From contig CALWKE010000001.1 of NCBI GenBank assembly GCA_944381185.1, positions 520,939 through 584,938 on the forward strand: a stretch of 64,000 bases of DNA. Direction: 5' to 3'. Under the pieces are notes generated by a model. The model ran no database searches, was not told where the DNA came from, and was given only the letters and a program-made list of their open reading frames with translations. The position numbers and the translations under genes were made by a program. The DNA is from an uncultured Clostridia bacterium (GTDB lineage: Bacteria; Bacillota; Clostridia; Christensenellales; UBA1242). Shown here in pieces: positions 1-9,234 of this stretch. Each line of letters begins with the position of its first letter. Position 1 is the stretch's first letter.

Positions 1-236
1 GCAAAATCAGCAATTTTTGCAAATTTTTCATCTTTGGTTTTAACAGATAGGTTAAGTTTTTTATTTGCAAGATAATCTTCAATTTCACTATCTTTAATTG
101 GAGATATTTTTTTGTTTAAAAGTTCAACTTTTTCACTGTTTATTTCAATTCCAACAACTTCGTTGTTTTGTGAAAGCAATATTGCGTTTGACAACCCAAC
201 ATATCCCATTCCAAAAACTATTATCTTATTATTCAT
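1..236 (-). CDS. ugd: UDP-glucose 6-dehydrogenase, N-terminal part (runs off the window)
   Basis: Only the first 78 codons are visible; the gene continues past base 1. The N-terminus is a Rossmann NAD-binding fold with GMGYVGL at residues 9-15. The following segment, with NKKISPIKDSEI, resembles the N-terminus of Ugd proteins, which oxidise UDP-glucose to UDP-glucuronate for capsule or exopolysaccharide. A related UDP-sugar dehydrogenase is possible because the catalytic Cys lies outside the window. The ATG at 236 is preceded by GAGGAA at a rather long spacing. It is divergent from the glycosyltransferase operon that starts at 585, which fits a shared surface-polysaccharide role. Confidence 0.8.
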   Translation of the reverse strand, partial: MNNKIIVFGMGYVGLSNAILLSQNNEVVGIEINSEKVELLNKKISPIKDSEIEDYLANKKLNLSVKTKDEKFAKIADF

Positions 237-584
237 TTTTTCTTTATTCCTCAATCTTTTCGCAAAACAATAATTTTGCTAATATTTTTTATCCTTAACT
301 TTTTAAAATTAGACCTAATTAAATATACCATAATATCGCAAGTTATGTCAATAATCGTGGCTTATTCTTTGGCTTATTTAACATTAAAAATAATAAAAAT
401 AAAATGATTTAAAAGAAAAGTAAGAATTTAACACAAAAAACGCAAAAATATAATAAATTTTCATAAAAAATATGACAAAATTCGACAAAAATCAAAAATT
501 TTGTCATTTTTCTTTTTAACAAACTATTCATACAAGTTCAATTTGGTTAGCAAAATTATTGTTTTGCGAAAAGATTTGGTGAAA
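237..584. other. Divergent intergenic region, AT-rich
   Basis: This 348-base gap separates ugd from the glycosyltransferase operon. It holds the ugd promoter described at 322-351. Apart from runs of A and T, no RNA gene, repeat or convincing promoter for the plus-strand operon was seen. Confidence 0.5.
322..351 (-). promoter_or_regulatory. Probable sigma-A promoter of ugd
   Basis: On the minus strand TTGACA (351-346) is a perfect -35 box. An 18-nt spacer separates it from TATATT (327-322). The leader to the ugd ATG would be about 80 nt. The call rests on the motif match only. Confidence 0.55.
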
Positions 585-1649
585 ATGAAAAGTAGTTTAA
601 AAAATCCATTGATTAGTATAATTGTTCCAGTTTTTAATGTAAAAAATTATATTGAAAAATGTATTTTAAGTTTAATTAACCAAACATACGAAAATATTGA
701 AATTATTTTAGTTGATGATGGCTCATCTGATGGAAGTGAAATTGTTTGCGATAAATTCCAAAGTGAATATAAAAACACCGTTAAAGTTATTCATCAAAAA
801 AATCAAGGCCTATCTGTTGCTCGAAATGTGGGGCTTGAAAATGCCAGCGGTGAATTTGTTTGTTTTGTTGATAGTGATGACTATGTTGAACCAACAATGC
901 TTGAAATGCTTTTCAATTCTCTTTCTTTTGCCAATGCTGACATTTCAATTTGTTCTTTTTTTGAAGAAAATGAAAATAACAAAACTCTCCAAACTGTTAA
1001 TTTTAAAGATGAAGAATTTTCAAACTATAATGCCATAGAAAATTTGTCAAATAAAAACAACGGATATGGGTTTGTTGTTGTGTGGAACAAACTTTTTAAA
1101 CGCAACTTGTTTAAAAATATAACATTTCCCAAAAACAAAATTCACGAAGACCAATTTGTTATTTTTAAACTCTTCTTTTTGGCAAATAAAATCTCTACTT
1201 GTTCAAACAAACTTTATCATCATGTTAACCACAAGCAAAATATTTCTGCATCTTCAAATTATATAAAACATTTTGATGATATTGATGGAATTTTCAGCCA
1301 AATTGAATTTTGCAAAGAAAACAATATTTTGTTTTTACTTTCAAGTGTTGCGATTCATCTTTACGAACTTATTAAATTTTATTTAAACAAAGGATATTCG
1401 CTTGGAAATTTAAAAAATGGTGAAATAAAAATCATAAAACAATACTTAAAAAAATGTCGTCAATTTTCAAAGTATTGCTATAAATTAAAACTCATTTCAA
1501 AAGATGATTATTTTAAATATAAAAAGACCTATTACCTTTCACCAATAAAAAAATTTAAACTTAAACATCTTGCGAAAATTAAAAAATCAAAACATGCATT
1601 GTTTTATAAATCAATTTATACAAAACTTTTTATTAGAGGTAAAAAATGA
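585..1649 (+). CDS. Family 2 glycosyltransferase
   Basis: A 354-residue GT-A enzyme that probably transfers a nucleotide-activated sugar to a growing cell-surface glycan at the cytoplasmic face. The N-terminal beta strand (LISIIVPVFN), the nucleotide-binding VDDGSSDGS (residues 43-51) and the metal-binding DSDD (96-99) are typical of GT2. The C-terminal third is Lys-rich and has no clear domain. The ATG at 585 is preferred over an upstream TTG at 501 because homology begins just after it and GGTGA lies a few bases upstream. The stop overlaps the next start as ATGA (1646-1649), so the two are translationally coupled. Sugar donor and acceptor cannot be predicted. Confidence 0.85.
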   Translation: MKSSLKNPLISIIVPVFNVKNYIEKCILSLINQTYENIEIILVDDGSSDGSEIVCDKFQSEYKNTVKVIHQKNQGLSVARNVGLENASGEFVCFVDSDDYVEPTMLEMLFNSLSFANADISICSFFEENENNKTLQTVNFKDEEFSNYNAIENLSNKNNGYGFVVVWNKLFKRNLFKNITFPKNKIHEDQFVIFKLFFLANKISTCSNKLYHHVNHKQNISASSNYIKHFDDIDGIFSQIEFCKENNILFLLSSVAIHLYELIKFYLNKGYSLGNLKNGEIKIIKQYLKKCRQFSKYCYKLKLISKDDYFKYKKTYYLSPIKKFKLKHLAKIKKSKHALFYKSIYTKLFIRGKK

Positions 1650-4600
1650 AACAAGATTTAATTAGCGTTATTGTTCCAATTTATAAAATGGAAAAATTTA
1701 TTGAAAAATGCTTATATAGCATTAGAAATTCTTCATATTCAAATTTAGAAATTATTTGTGTTGATGATGGTTCTCCTGACTCTTCAATGAGTATTGTTAA
1801 GGCTATTCAAAAACAAGACTCACGAATTAAAATTGTTACTAACAAAGAAAATTTGGGGCTTTTCAGAGCAAGGGTTGAGGGCATGAAGGTTGCCAGTGGC
1901 AAATATGTTGCCTTTGTTGATGCCGATGATTTTGTGTCTTTTGATTGGTTCAGATTGCTTCATGAAAAAATTGTTGATGAAAATGCTGATATGGTTATTG
2001 GAAACACAGTAAATGTTGATGAAAACCAATATAAATCATATTTTAACAATTCAAGAAGTTTAACCAAAACACATAAAACCTTATCTGGAAATGATGTTTT
2101 AAACACATTTATAAGTCAAGAGGGCTCTTGCTTTATGTGGCACACTGTTTGGAATAAACTTTATTCAAAAAATTTAGTTGATGAATGTTTGCCATATTTT
2201 AAAATGGTTGATTTTCACCTTGTTATGTGCGAAGACATCGCCTTTTCTTCTGTTTTTTATACTCATGCAAAAAAATTGGCTTTTGCTGATGCAGATGCGT
2301 ATTTTTATTACAGACACAGCGAAGCGTCAACAAGCACAACACTTCCTAAAGAAAAAATATTAAACAACATAAAAGATATAAAGAATGTTTTTGATTTTGT
2401 TGAAAATGCAATGAAATCTTATGACAAAAAAGTTTTTAATAAAAATAAAAATCATATTGAAAACTTCAAACAAACTTATCGCAGAAATTGGGTTGGTTTT
2501 TTGGCTGATAAAAATTATATTGATAAAAATTCGCTTCAAATTATTAATAATTCTTTTGGTTCTAGTGAAATTGTTCACCCAAATATTCACGAATATTATT
2601 TTACAGAATTATCAACCCCATGGTCAGACAGACTTGAATATATTAAACACGAAATAACAAAGCCTGAAATAAAACTTGTAAGTTTTGATATTTTTGATAC
2701 GCTTTTAATTCGCCCACTCTATTCCCCTGATGATTTGTTTTTATTCGTTGGCAAATTTGCTTCAAAACTTGTTCCTTTTTTGAATGAAAAAACCTTTTTG
2801 GATTTAAGAAAAGAAGCCGAAAACTCTGCAAGGCGAAAACTGTTTTTGTCTAAACCAATGTTTGAAGACATCACTCTTTCTGAAATTTATGAAGAGCTTG
2901 CAAATATTGTTGACATAAACAGCAACATTTCAAAACAAATTATGCAAGAAGAATGCAGGCTTGAAACTAAATTTTGCAAACCAAGAAAACTTGCTGTTAG
3001 TCTTTTTAACCTTGCAAAATTTGCTGGCAAAAAGGTTGTTTTAACGTCAGACATGTATATTGAAAAAGATTTTGTTGAACAACTTTTGTTAAAAAACGGA
3101 ATTATTGGATTTAACAAATTATATCTTTCAAGCGATAAAAAAGCCTTAAAAAGTTCAGGCAAACTTTTTGATATTCTTTTAAAAGAATCTAAACTTGAAC
3201 CAAATGAAATTATACACCTTGGAGATAATTGGAATTCAGACTATATTTTGCCAAAACAAAAAGGAATGCAGTCTGTGTTTATTCCAAAAACCATCGAAAC
3301 TTTTGAAAATAAAATTGGTGACATCTACACAGGTTCTGCATTAAGTTTTTACAATCAAAAAACTAACGGAATTGTTGATGTTTCTGCTCCTTTAAACGAC
3401 CTTTCATTTAGGTCTATGGTTGCACTTTCAGCAAACAAATGGTTTGATAACCCATTTGAACCATTTCAACAAAAATCTAACTTTAACGCAGATGTGTATC
3501 ACACAGGTTATTACACTCTTGGAATGCACTTTTTTGGTGTTTGCAAATGGATGCTAAATGTTATTCGAAAAGAAAACTACAAAAAAGTGGTTTTTCTGGC
3601 TCGAGACGGCTTTGTTATTAAACAGATTTTTGATTATCTTATTTCAAAAACGGGCGACAAAATTCAAACAGATTATTTTTATGCTTCAAGAAAGTGCTTA
3701 CTTCCTTACAGCATAAAATCTGCAAAAGATATTTTTGGTGCTTATGAATTTATTAATATTAATGCCGGGCTTCACACCCCAACAAATATTATTAATATGC
3801 TTCAACCAATTTTATCTCCACTAACTGAAGAAATTAAAAATAAATATCTTGCAGATGGAATTATTTTAGATAAAAAACTTTCTTCAAAAAATGAATTCTA
3901 CAAACTTGCAAAAGCAATAATTAAATACCAGTTTAATGAAAAACTTTTAAAAGAAAAAAGAAAAGAAATTAAATTGTGTTTTGAAAAAGAATTTCCTGAA
4001 AAAACTGCCACCTTTGATATTGGCTATAGTGGAAGGCTTCAATCAATAATTTGTGACCTTTCAAACAAATCGGTTGATGCTTTCTTTATTCATTCAAACG
4101 GATATTCAAGTGATATGATGGCAAAAAATAAATTTAAAATTCATTCATTTTATGATTTTTCACCTAATATGTCGTCAATTGTTCGTGAGTTTATTGTGTC
4201 GGCACCTGAACCACCTTGCACGGGATATAATATTCAAAATGGAAAACTTTCATTCGTTTTTGAAGAAGATAATTCTAAATATTATCAAAACTTTGCAATA
4301 AAAGAATTTCAAAAAGGTGCTTATGATTTTTGTGTTGAATTTTCGAATATGTTTGATGAATATTTAGAAGACCTTACCCCAAGAAAAATTGATTCTTCTC
4401 TTGCACTCGACTATTACCTTTTAAATGCTTCTGAATTCGATAGATATGCTTTTAGTTCAGCAACAGAAGACGATTTTGTTTATAGTGCATATAACAGAGA
4501 AAGCATATTTGGAATATGGTCAAATCTTTTAAAATCTAAACAAAATAATAATCAAAATAACATTCAATTAATTTCATCAAATCAATATTTGATTAACTAT

Positions 4601-4708
4601 ATTTCTAAATTTTCAAAATTTAAAAGAGCAATTTTTTGGCTTCTCTTTGACCGAAAAACTTTCAAAACAAAACTAAAGAAAAATATTAAAAAAAATAAAA
4701 ATAAATAG
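1646..4708 (+). CDS. GT2 glycosyltransferase fused to a HAD-superfamily (COG5610-like) domain
   Basis: A 1020-residue multidomain protein. Residues 1 to about 230 are a second GT2 domain (VDDGSPDS 39-46, DADD 92-95). About 345-560 is a HAD-type phosphohydrolase-like domain with motif I DIFDT (348-352), a TSDM segment near 467-470 and GDNWNSD (526-532). From about 600 to the end is a third region containing VVFLARDGF (648-656), which is found with such HAD domains in polysaccharide loci (COG5610-like). The start overlaps the previous stop and has AGAGGT upstream. The next gene begins 8 bases after its stop. The likely role is building or modifying a phosphorylated surface polysaccharide; the substrate is unknown. 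Confidence 0.8.
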   Translation: MKQDLISVIVPIYKMEKFIEKCLYSIRNSSYSNLEIICVDDGSPDSSMSIVKAIQKQDSRIKIVTNKENLGLFRARVEGMKVASGKYVAFVDADDFVSFDWFRLLHEKIVDENADMVIGNTVNVDENQYKSYFNNSRSLTKTHKTLSGNDVLNTFISQEGSCFMWHTVWNKLYSKNLVDECLPYFKMVDFHLVMCEDIAFSSVFYTHAKKLAFADADAYFYYRHSEASTSTTLPKEKILNNIKDIKNVFDFVENAMKSYDKKVFNKNKNHIENFKQTYRRNWVGFLADKNYIDKNSLQIINNSFGSSEIVHPNIHEYYFTELSTPWSDRLEYIKHEITKPEIKLVSFDIFDTLLIRPLYSPDDLFLFVGKFASKLVPFLNEKTFLDLRKEAENSARRKLFLSKPMFEDITLSEIYEELANIVDINSNISKQIMQEECRLETKFCKPRKLAVSLFNLAKFAGKKVVLTSDMYIEKDFVEQLLLKNGIIGFNKLYLSSDKKALKSSGKLFDILLKESKLEPNEIIHLGDNWNSDYILPKQKGMQSVFIPKTIETFENKIGDIYTGSALSFYNQKTNGIVDVSAPLNDLSFRSMVALSANKWFDNPFEPFQQKSNFNADVYHTGYYTLGMHFFGVCKWMLNVIRKENYKKVVFLARDGFVIKQIFDYLISKTGDKIQTDYFYASRKCLLPYSIKSAKDIFGAYEFININAGLHTPTNIINMLQPILSPLTEEIKNKYLADGIILDKKLSSKNEFYKLAKAIIKYQFNEKLLKEKRKEIKLCFEKEFPEKTATFDIGYSGRLQSIICDLSNKSVDAFFIHSNGYSSDMMAKNKFKIHSFYDFSPNMSSIVREFIVSAPEPPCTGYNIQNGKLSFVFEEDNSKYYQNFAIKEFQKGAYDFCVEFSNMFDEYLEDLTPRKIDSSLALDYYLLNASEFDRYAFSSATEDDFVYSAYNRESIFGIWSNLLKSKQNNNQNNIQLISSNQYLINYISKFSKFKRAIFWLLFDRKTFKTKLKKNIKKNKNK

Positions 4709-4716
4709 GTGTAATT

Positions 4717-6990
4717 ATGGAAAATGTAAGCATTTTAGAAAAATCAAAATGCACAGGCTGTGCACTTTGTATGAATATTTGTCCATTCAATGCAATTGAA
4801 ATGAAACCCGATGAAGAAGGGTTTTTGCGACCTTTTATAAATGACAAATGCACACATTGTGGACTTTGTGCTAAAAAATGCCCTGCTCTTTCAAAACAAT
4901 TAAATTTAAATAAGAATTACAAATGTTATGCCGTTTGGGGTAAAGAAAAATTTAGAAATCAAGGTAGCAGTGGCGGTGTGTTTCCAATATTGGCTGAATA
5001 TGTTGCAAGTAATGGTGGCATTGTTTATGGGGCTTCTTTTAATGAATCTTATCGAAAAGTGTTCCTTACAAAAATAACAAAACAAAAAGAACTTAACAAA
5101 CTCTATAAATCTAAATATGTTCAAAGCGAAGTTGGACTTATTTATCAAGATGTAAAACATAATCTTGATAACGGAAAATTTGTTTTATTTAGTGGTTGCC
5201 CTTGTCAAGTTGATGCCCTGAAATCGTATCTTGGCAAAGATTATGAAAACCTGCTAACAATTGACATTCTCTGCCATGGAACACCTTCTCCACTTGCTTA
5301 CAAAAAATTTCTTGAAGAAGTTTCTAATAATGACTTAAAAAATATTTCTTCTGTTGATTTTAGAGATAAAAAATACGGCTGGGGAACACTTATAAGTGTC
5401 GCATTTAAAAATAACAAAACTCATTATGACCTATATAATGGAAATTATATGAAAGCCTTTTTATCAGGATTATCAATGAGAGAAGCATGTTATTATTGCA
5501 ATTATTCACAAGAAAAAAGAGTTGGTGATATAACACTTGGTGATTTTTGGGGTATTTCATCTTATAAAGAAGATTGGAACGATAAAAAAGGAACTTCGTT
5601 TGTTCTTATTAATAATGATAAAGGTTTAAAATATTTTGAAAAAATTAAATATCAATTTGAAAGATTTGAATTAATTGAAAATAATTCTGCTGTGGAAATT
5701 TGTAAAAAAAATAATGGGGCTTTTCTTTTTCCTACAAAGCCAAACAAAATGCACAAATGCTTTTTCAAACACCTTAAAACAAACTCTTTTTCAAAGTCTG
5801 TTAGATATGCTGAAAAGGCTATTATGGATATTGGTATTGTTGGGTGGTGGATTCAAACAAGCCGTTCAAACTATGGCTCAACATTAACTGACTTTGCACT
5901 TTATCAATATCTTGGAGAACTTGGGCTTTCGGTTGCTTTTATCTCTCCACCAAATTTTGATAGAAACAATGCCGGCGAATTTAATAAACGATATGACTAT
6001 CGAATGACAATGAAATACTCTCCTGAACAAATGGTTGAGAATAATAAATATTTTGATGGCTATATTGTTGCATCTGATACATTGTGGTATTATGATGCCA
6101 TGATAAATCAAGGCTATAATTTTTTGCTTGATTTTGCAGATGATGATAAAAGAAAAATTTCTTATGCAACGTCTTTTGGAAACACTAAAAGGTTTTTCCC
6201 TGATAGTGAAATTCCTTACGCAAAATTTTTAATTAATAAGTTTGACCATGTTTCTGTTCGAGAATTTGAAGGTGTTGATATTTGCAAAAATGTTTTTGAA
6301 GTTGATGCAACTCAAGTTATGGACCCTGTGTTTTTATGTGATCAATCTAACTGGGAAATGCTTGCAAATAATGCTGAACGCAAAACCTCTGGGAAATTTT
6401 TATTTTCATATATGCTTGACCCAACACCTGATAAAGCAACTGAACTTCAAAAATTAGCAAAAAAACTTAAACTCAAACTGGTCACTGTAACAGACAGGCA
6501 AAACAAAGCTGAAGAAAGAGAAAATATTTTAAAAGATTGTGGAATTATTTCAAAGGCAACAATTGAAGAAGTTATTTATCATTTAAAAAATGCTTCTTAT
6601 ATTGTAACTGATTCCTTCCATGGATTTTGTTTCTCTTTGATTTTTAACAAACAATTTGCCGTTTTGGTAAATAGAACACGAGGAGCTTCAAGATTTGATA
6701 CGCTACAAGAAATTGCTGGCGTTGGTGACCATATGTTTGAAAATTTGAATGATGTTACTGCTCTTTCAACAGAAACACTTACAAATTTAAATTATGATAA
6801 AATAAATAAAAATCTTGATATTGCAATAACAAATTCTAAAAAATGGCTTGATAATGCTTTAAATTCTAAAAAAGAAAATAAAATTTTATCAAACGAACTT
6901 ATGCTGGGCAAAGAACTTTATGACACAAAAAAGAAGTTATCAAAACTTGAAGAACGTCTTTCTATTATTGAAAATAAATTTAAAAATTAA
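4717..6990 (+). CDS. Ferredoxin/FrhB-like domain fused to polysaccharide pyruvyl transferase
   Basis: A 757-residue fusion. The N-terminus carries two 4Fe-4S motifs (Cys 12, 15, 18, 22 and Cys 45, 48, 51, 55). An F420-hydrogenase beta-subunit-like region follows, including GSSGGVFP and a GCPCQVDALK segment. From about residue 371 the protein becomes a polysaccharide pyruvyl transferase (PF04230-like), with GIVGWW at its start and the conserved DSFHGF around 632-637. FrhB-like proteins in glycan loci are thought to do redox chemistry on sugars; pyruvyl transferases add ketal pyruvate from PEP. The SD is AGGTG. It ends the operon, with a short coiled-coil-like C-terminus and a terminator 20 bases on. 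Confidence 0.82.
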   Translation: MENVSILEKSKCTGCALCMNICPFNAIEMKPDEEGFLRPFINDKCTHCGLCAKKCPALSKQLNLNKNYKCYAVWGKEKFRNQGSSGGVFPILAEYVASNGGIVYGASFNESYRKVFLTKITKQKELNKLYKSKYVQSEVGLIYQDVKHNLDNGKFVLFSGCPCQVDALKSYLGKDYENLLTIDILCHGTPSPLAYKKFLEEVSNNDLKNISSVDFRDKKYGWGTLISVAFKNNKTHYDLYNGNYMKAFLSGLSMREACYYCNYSQEKRVGDITLGDFWGISSYKEDWNDKKGTSFVLINNDKGLKYFEKIKYQFERFELIENNSAVEICKKNNGAFLFPTKPNKMHKCFFKHLKTNSFSKSVRYAEKAIMDIGIVGWWIQTSRSNYGSTLTDFALYQYLGELGLSVAFISPPNFDRNNAGEFNKRYDYRMTMKYSPEQMVENNKYFDGYIVASDTLWYYDAMINQGYNFLLDFADDDKRKISYATSFGNTKRFFPDSEIPYAKFLINKFDHVSVREFEGVDICKNVFEVDATQVMDPVFLCDQSNWEMLANNAERKTSGKFLFSYMLDPTPDKATELQKLAKKLKLKLVTVTDRQNKAEERENILKDCGIISKATIEEVIYHLKNASYIVTDSFHGFCFSLIFNKQFAVLVNRTRGASRFDTLQEIAGVGDHMFENLNDVTALSTETLTNLNYDKINKNLDIAITNSKKWLDNALNSKKENKILSNELMLGKELYDTKKKLSKLEERLSIIENKFKN

Positions 6991-7007
6991 TAATTTTCTT
7001 TATAAAA

Positions 7008-7033
7008 AAACAACAGATGTTAGTCTGTTGTTT
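7008..7033. terminator. Bidirectional intrinsic terminator
   Basis: A perfect 10-bp stem (7008-7017 with 7024-7033) and a 6-nt loop have A-runs and T-runs on both sides. It can end both the polysaccharide operon on the plus strand and the phage-tail cassette on the minus strand, whose last codons overlap it. Confidence 0.8.
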
Positions 7034-7442
7034 TTTGTTTCATAAATAATGGCTCATTAAAATATTGGCTTTGGGCGTGGGCATAGCGGTCGCCATAACC
7101 TTCATCAATCTTTGTCCAACCATCAAAATTTTTAATAAAGATATCGCTGTTAACTTCAATTATGTTTCCGTTTTCATCATATTTGGCGTAAACCCCAATA
7201 GGTTTTAAACTTTCATCAAGCACTTTTGTGCCATGATTATTTTCAACAAAAACTGCTTTTGAAATATCTTCAACAACAGCGTCATCATCTTCAAAATCTT
7301 GAACTTCACTTTCGGTTTCTTCAATCAAATTTTCATCTTCAACTTTTATTCCATTAACATATGATTCTGTTTCAACTTCATCAGTTTCTTCACTAATATT
7401 AGCATCGCTCATATTGTCAAAATCTACTGTTTCCATTTCCAT
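7020..7442 (-). CDS. Phage tail-region hypothetical protein
   Basis: A 140-residue protein, acidic in its N-terminal half (runs of Glu/Asp). The C-terminal segment has GWTKIDEGYGDRYAHAQ, a pattern I associate with small proteins encoded after tail-fibre genes in Bacillota siphophages. The exact function is unknown. AAGGAGA lies about 10 bases upstream of the ATG at 7442. It overlaps the end of the previous gene by 19 bases and is the last gene of the four-gene cassette. Confidence 0.6.
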   Translation of the reverse strand: MEMETVDFDNMSDANISEETDEVETESYVNGIKVEDENLIEETESEVQDFEDDDAVVEDISKAVFVENNHGTKVLDESLKPIGVYAKYDENGNIIEVNSDIFIKNFDGWTKIDEGYGDRYAHAQSQYFNEPLFMKQKTTD

Positions 7443-7630
7443 AAACTACTTTTCTCCTTATCTTTAAAAACTTTAATAAACTTTGGTGTTTTATTTAAAA
7501 TATCTTCAATTGAGTTTGGGCGGGGCTTGCTGTTTTTAATTTCTTCTTCTGCCTTTCTATGCACTTCTTCAATAAATTTTTGATGATTGATTAATCTTTC
7601 ACTCTGTTTGTTTTCTTGAAAATTTTCCAT
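7424..7630 (-). CDS. Small phage-associated hypothetical protein
   Basis: A 68-residue, highly charged, probably helical protein (KFIEEVHRKAEEEIKNSK). No family is recognised. It starts 5 bases after the stop of the 65-residue gene, has GGAAG upstream, and overlaps the next gene by 19 bases. Membership in the tail cassette is inferred from this tight spacing. Confidence 0.55.
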   Translation of the reverse strand: MENFQENKQSERLINHQKFIEEVHRKAEEEIKNSKPRPNSIEDILNKTPKFIKVFKDKEKSSLWKWKQ

Positions 7631-7635
7631 TAACT

Positions 7636-7833
7636 TTATCTTCCGTTAGGGCTCCAACTCTTTTTTCTCATACGCTCTAACACTGCATTATAGTTATCAA
7701 GTGCGGTTTTAGGTTTATACTCTTTTATTCTCTGCTTTAACCTTTCATAAAAATCGTGGCTGGCATCTAGGTTTCTGTAAATAAGTTCATCAAGAGTCAT
7801 ATCACAAAGTCTGTAATGCTTTTCTTTTCTCAT
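7636..7833 (-). CDS. Small phage-associated hypothetical protein
   Basis: A 65-residue basic protein with an aromatic helix (LIYRNLDASHDFYERLKQRI). No domain is recognised. AAGGAGTG sits directly upstream of the ATG at 7833. It lies 8 bases after the tail-fibre gene and is probably co-transcribed with it. Confidence 0.55.
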   Translation of the reverse strand: MRKEKHYRLCDMTLDELIYRNLDASHDFYERLKQRIKEYKPKTALDNYNAVLERMRKKSWSPNGR

Positions 7834-7841
7834 AACACTCC

Positions 7842-9122
7842 TTAATACATTTCTGAATCAAATTCAATTTTTCCACCATAAAGCATACAAATATAACTTG
7901 CTTGATTTGAAACAAAACCTGTGCCTGTGACATAACTTTTATATATTGTGTTTAAATTATTTGAATTTGCATAACTCATTGACGCAATGGTTGTTGTTGA
8001 GTTTGTTGAATCATTCATGCCAACTTTAAAGTCATTTAACGAACTATAACTTATTGTTGGAATTTTTCGCATTGGAACAATAAAATTAAAAACTGCAAAT
8101 CCTGCCGATGTTGATGCCGGAACAATTGTTGCAATTTCCAAAAAATTTTGAGCAGTGTTTTTTATCATAAAATAATATCTTTGACAAAGGGCAAGTTCTT
8201 CGGCGTAAAGCCTTGGAATAAACCTTGTTGCAACATCACCCTCTTCAAGTTTTGCCCATTCAAGTTCAGCTGAAATATCTGAACTTGAATTTGAACCATT
8301 ATAAATTGCCCTGCAATTTAAACATGTTGCATTTTCGGATATTTTTTTAGTTACACTATATATTCCTGCTTCACTAATTTTGACTGATGATGCATCAACA
8401 CCATCATAAATTGAAATAGATGGAACTCCTGTTGAATATGAAAGTGATTTCACTTTAACACTTAATGTTAATGTTTTCCCTTTATACTTCTCATAATCTT
8501 CAATTTTTTGCTCTAAATAATTCCAACCATTAAAATGTGAAACCGTTATTGTTCCACTTTCATTCACTGAAACATATGTTCCCGAATTTTTCCACCTGTC
8601 AACCGTGTAATTTGAAGTTCCAGTATATGAATTTTGTCCGCGTTGATTTACCTTAAAATCACCATTAATCAAAATGTTTGGATTTGAAACATTTTCAGCA
8701 ATCTCTGCTTTTTTAACCGTTAAATTTCCACTTTCAATATTGTTGATTATTCCAAGCAGTGACGCAAGATAATGTTGAAGCGGATTAAATTCTTTTGTTT
8801 CATCAAGAAGTGGCGTGCTTTCAAGCCTGAGACGAAGTTGTGTGCTTGCAAGTTGTTTGTTTGAATTGTTTGAAGTTATCAGTGCAACATAAACAAATGG
8901 TGCATTTGGAAGTATTGGAACTTCAACCGTATCACCCTCAAACTCAACAGCCGTCTTTTTTCCGTTAACAAAAAACACCGCCGTTTTTTTGTTACACTCA
9001 CTCCACTCATCGCTAAAATCAAAATGAAGTTCATAATTAGAATTTCCGCAGACGATTGGAGTGTAGGTGTCGGTTATATCAAGGCGATTTCCCCGCTCTG
9101 TAATATTAATAATGTTAGCCAT
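7842..9122 (-). CDS. Phage baseplate/tail-fibre-like protein
   Basis: A 426-residue structural protein. Residues 1 to about 110 (including YTPIVCGNSNYELHFDF) resemble the BppU-like N-terminal domain of baseplate proteins in clostridial phages. Around residue 148, NPNILINGDFKVNQRGQ followed by YTVDRWK opens a carbohydrate-binding-like module common in tail fibres. The C-terminal 130 residues are Ser/Thr/Asn-rich and would be the receptor-binding tip. AGGGGGA precedes the ATG at 9122. No capsid, portal, terminase, holin, lysin or integrase gene is nearby, so this is a remnant or a retained tail-tip cassette rather than a prophage. Confidence 0.72.
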   Translation of the reverse strand: MANIINITERGNRLDITDTYTPIVCGNSNYELHFDFSDEWSECNKKTAVFFVNGKKTAVEFEGDTVEVPILPNAPFVYVALITSNNSNKQLASTQLRLRLESTPLLDETKEFNPLQHYLASLLGIINNIESGNLTVKKAEIAENVSNPNILINGDFKVNQRGQNSYTGTSNYTVDRWKNSGTYVSVNESGTITVSHFNGWNYLEQKIEDYEKYKGKTLTLSVKVKSLSYSTGVPSISIYDGVDASSVKISEAGIYSVTKKISENATCLNCRAIYNGSNSSSDISAELEWAKLEEGDVATRFIPRLYAEELALCQRYYFMIKNTAQNFLEIATIVPASTSAGFAVFNFIVPMRKIPTISYSSLNDFKVGMNDSTNSTTTIASMSYANSNNLNTIYKSYVTGTGFVSNQASYICMLYGGKIEFDSEMY

Positions 9123-9234
9123 AAATTCCCCCTTTGGTGATTTTATGATAACATCATTTTTTTATAATTGTTTCTTACCCCTGACAGCATTTTTAAAATT
9201 TTTTAAGTATGATTAAAAAAAGTTAAAAAACACT

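Noticed and set aside
7842..8300. Diversity-generating retroelement target at the tail-fibre tip
   Set aside because: No reverse transcriptase or template repeat was seen in the window.
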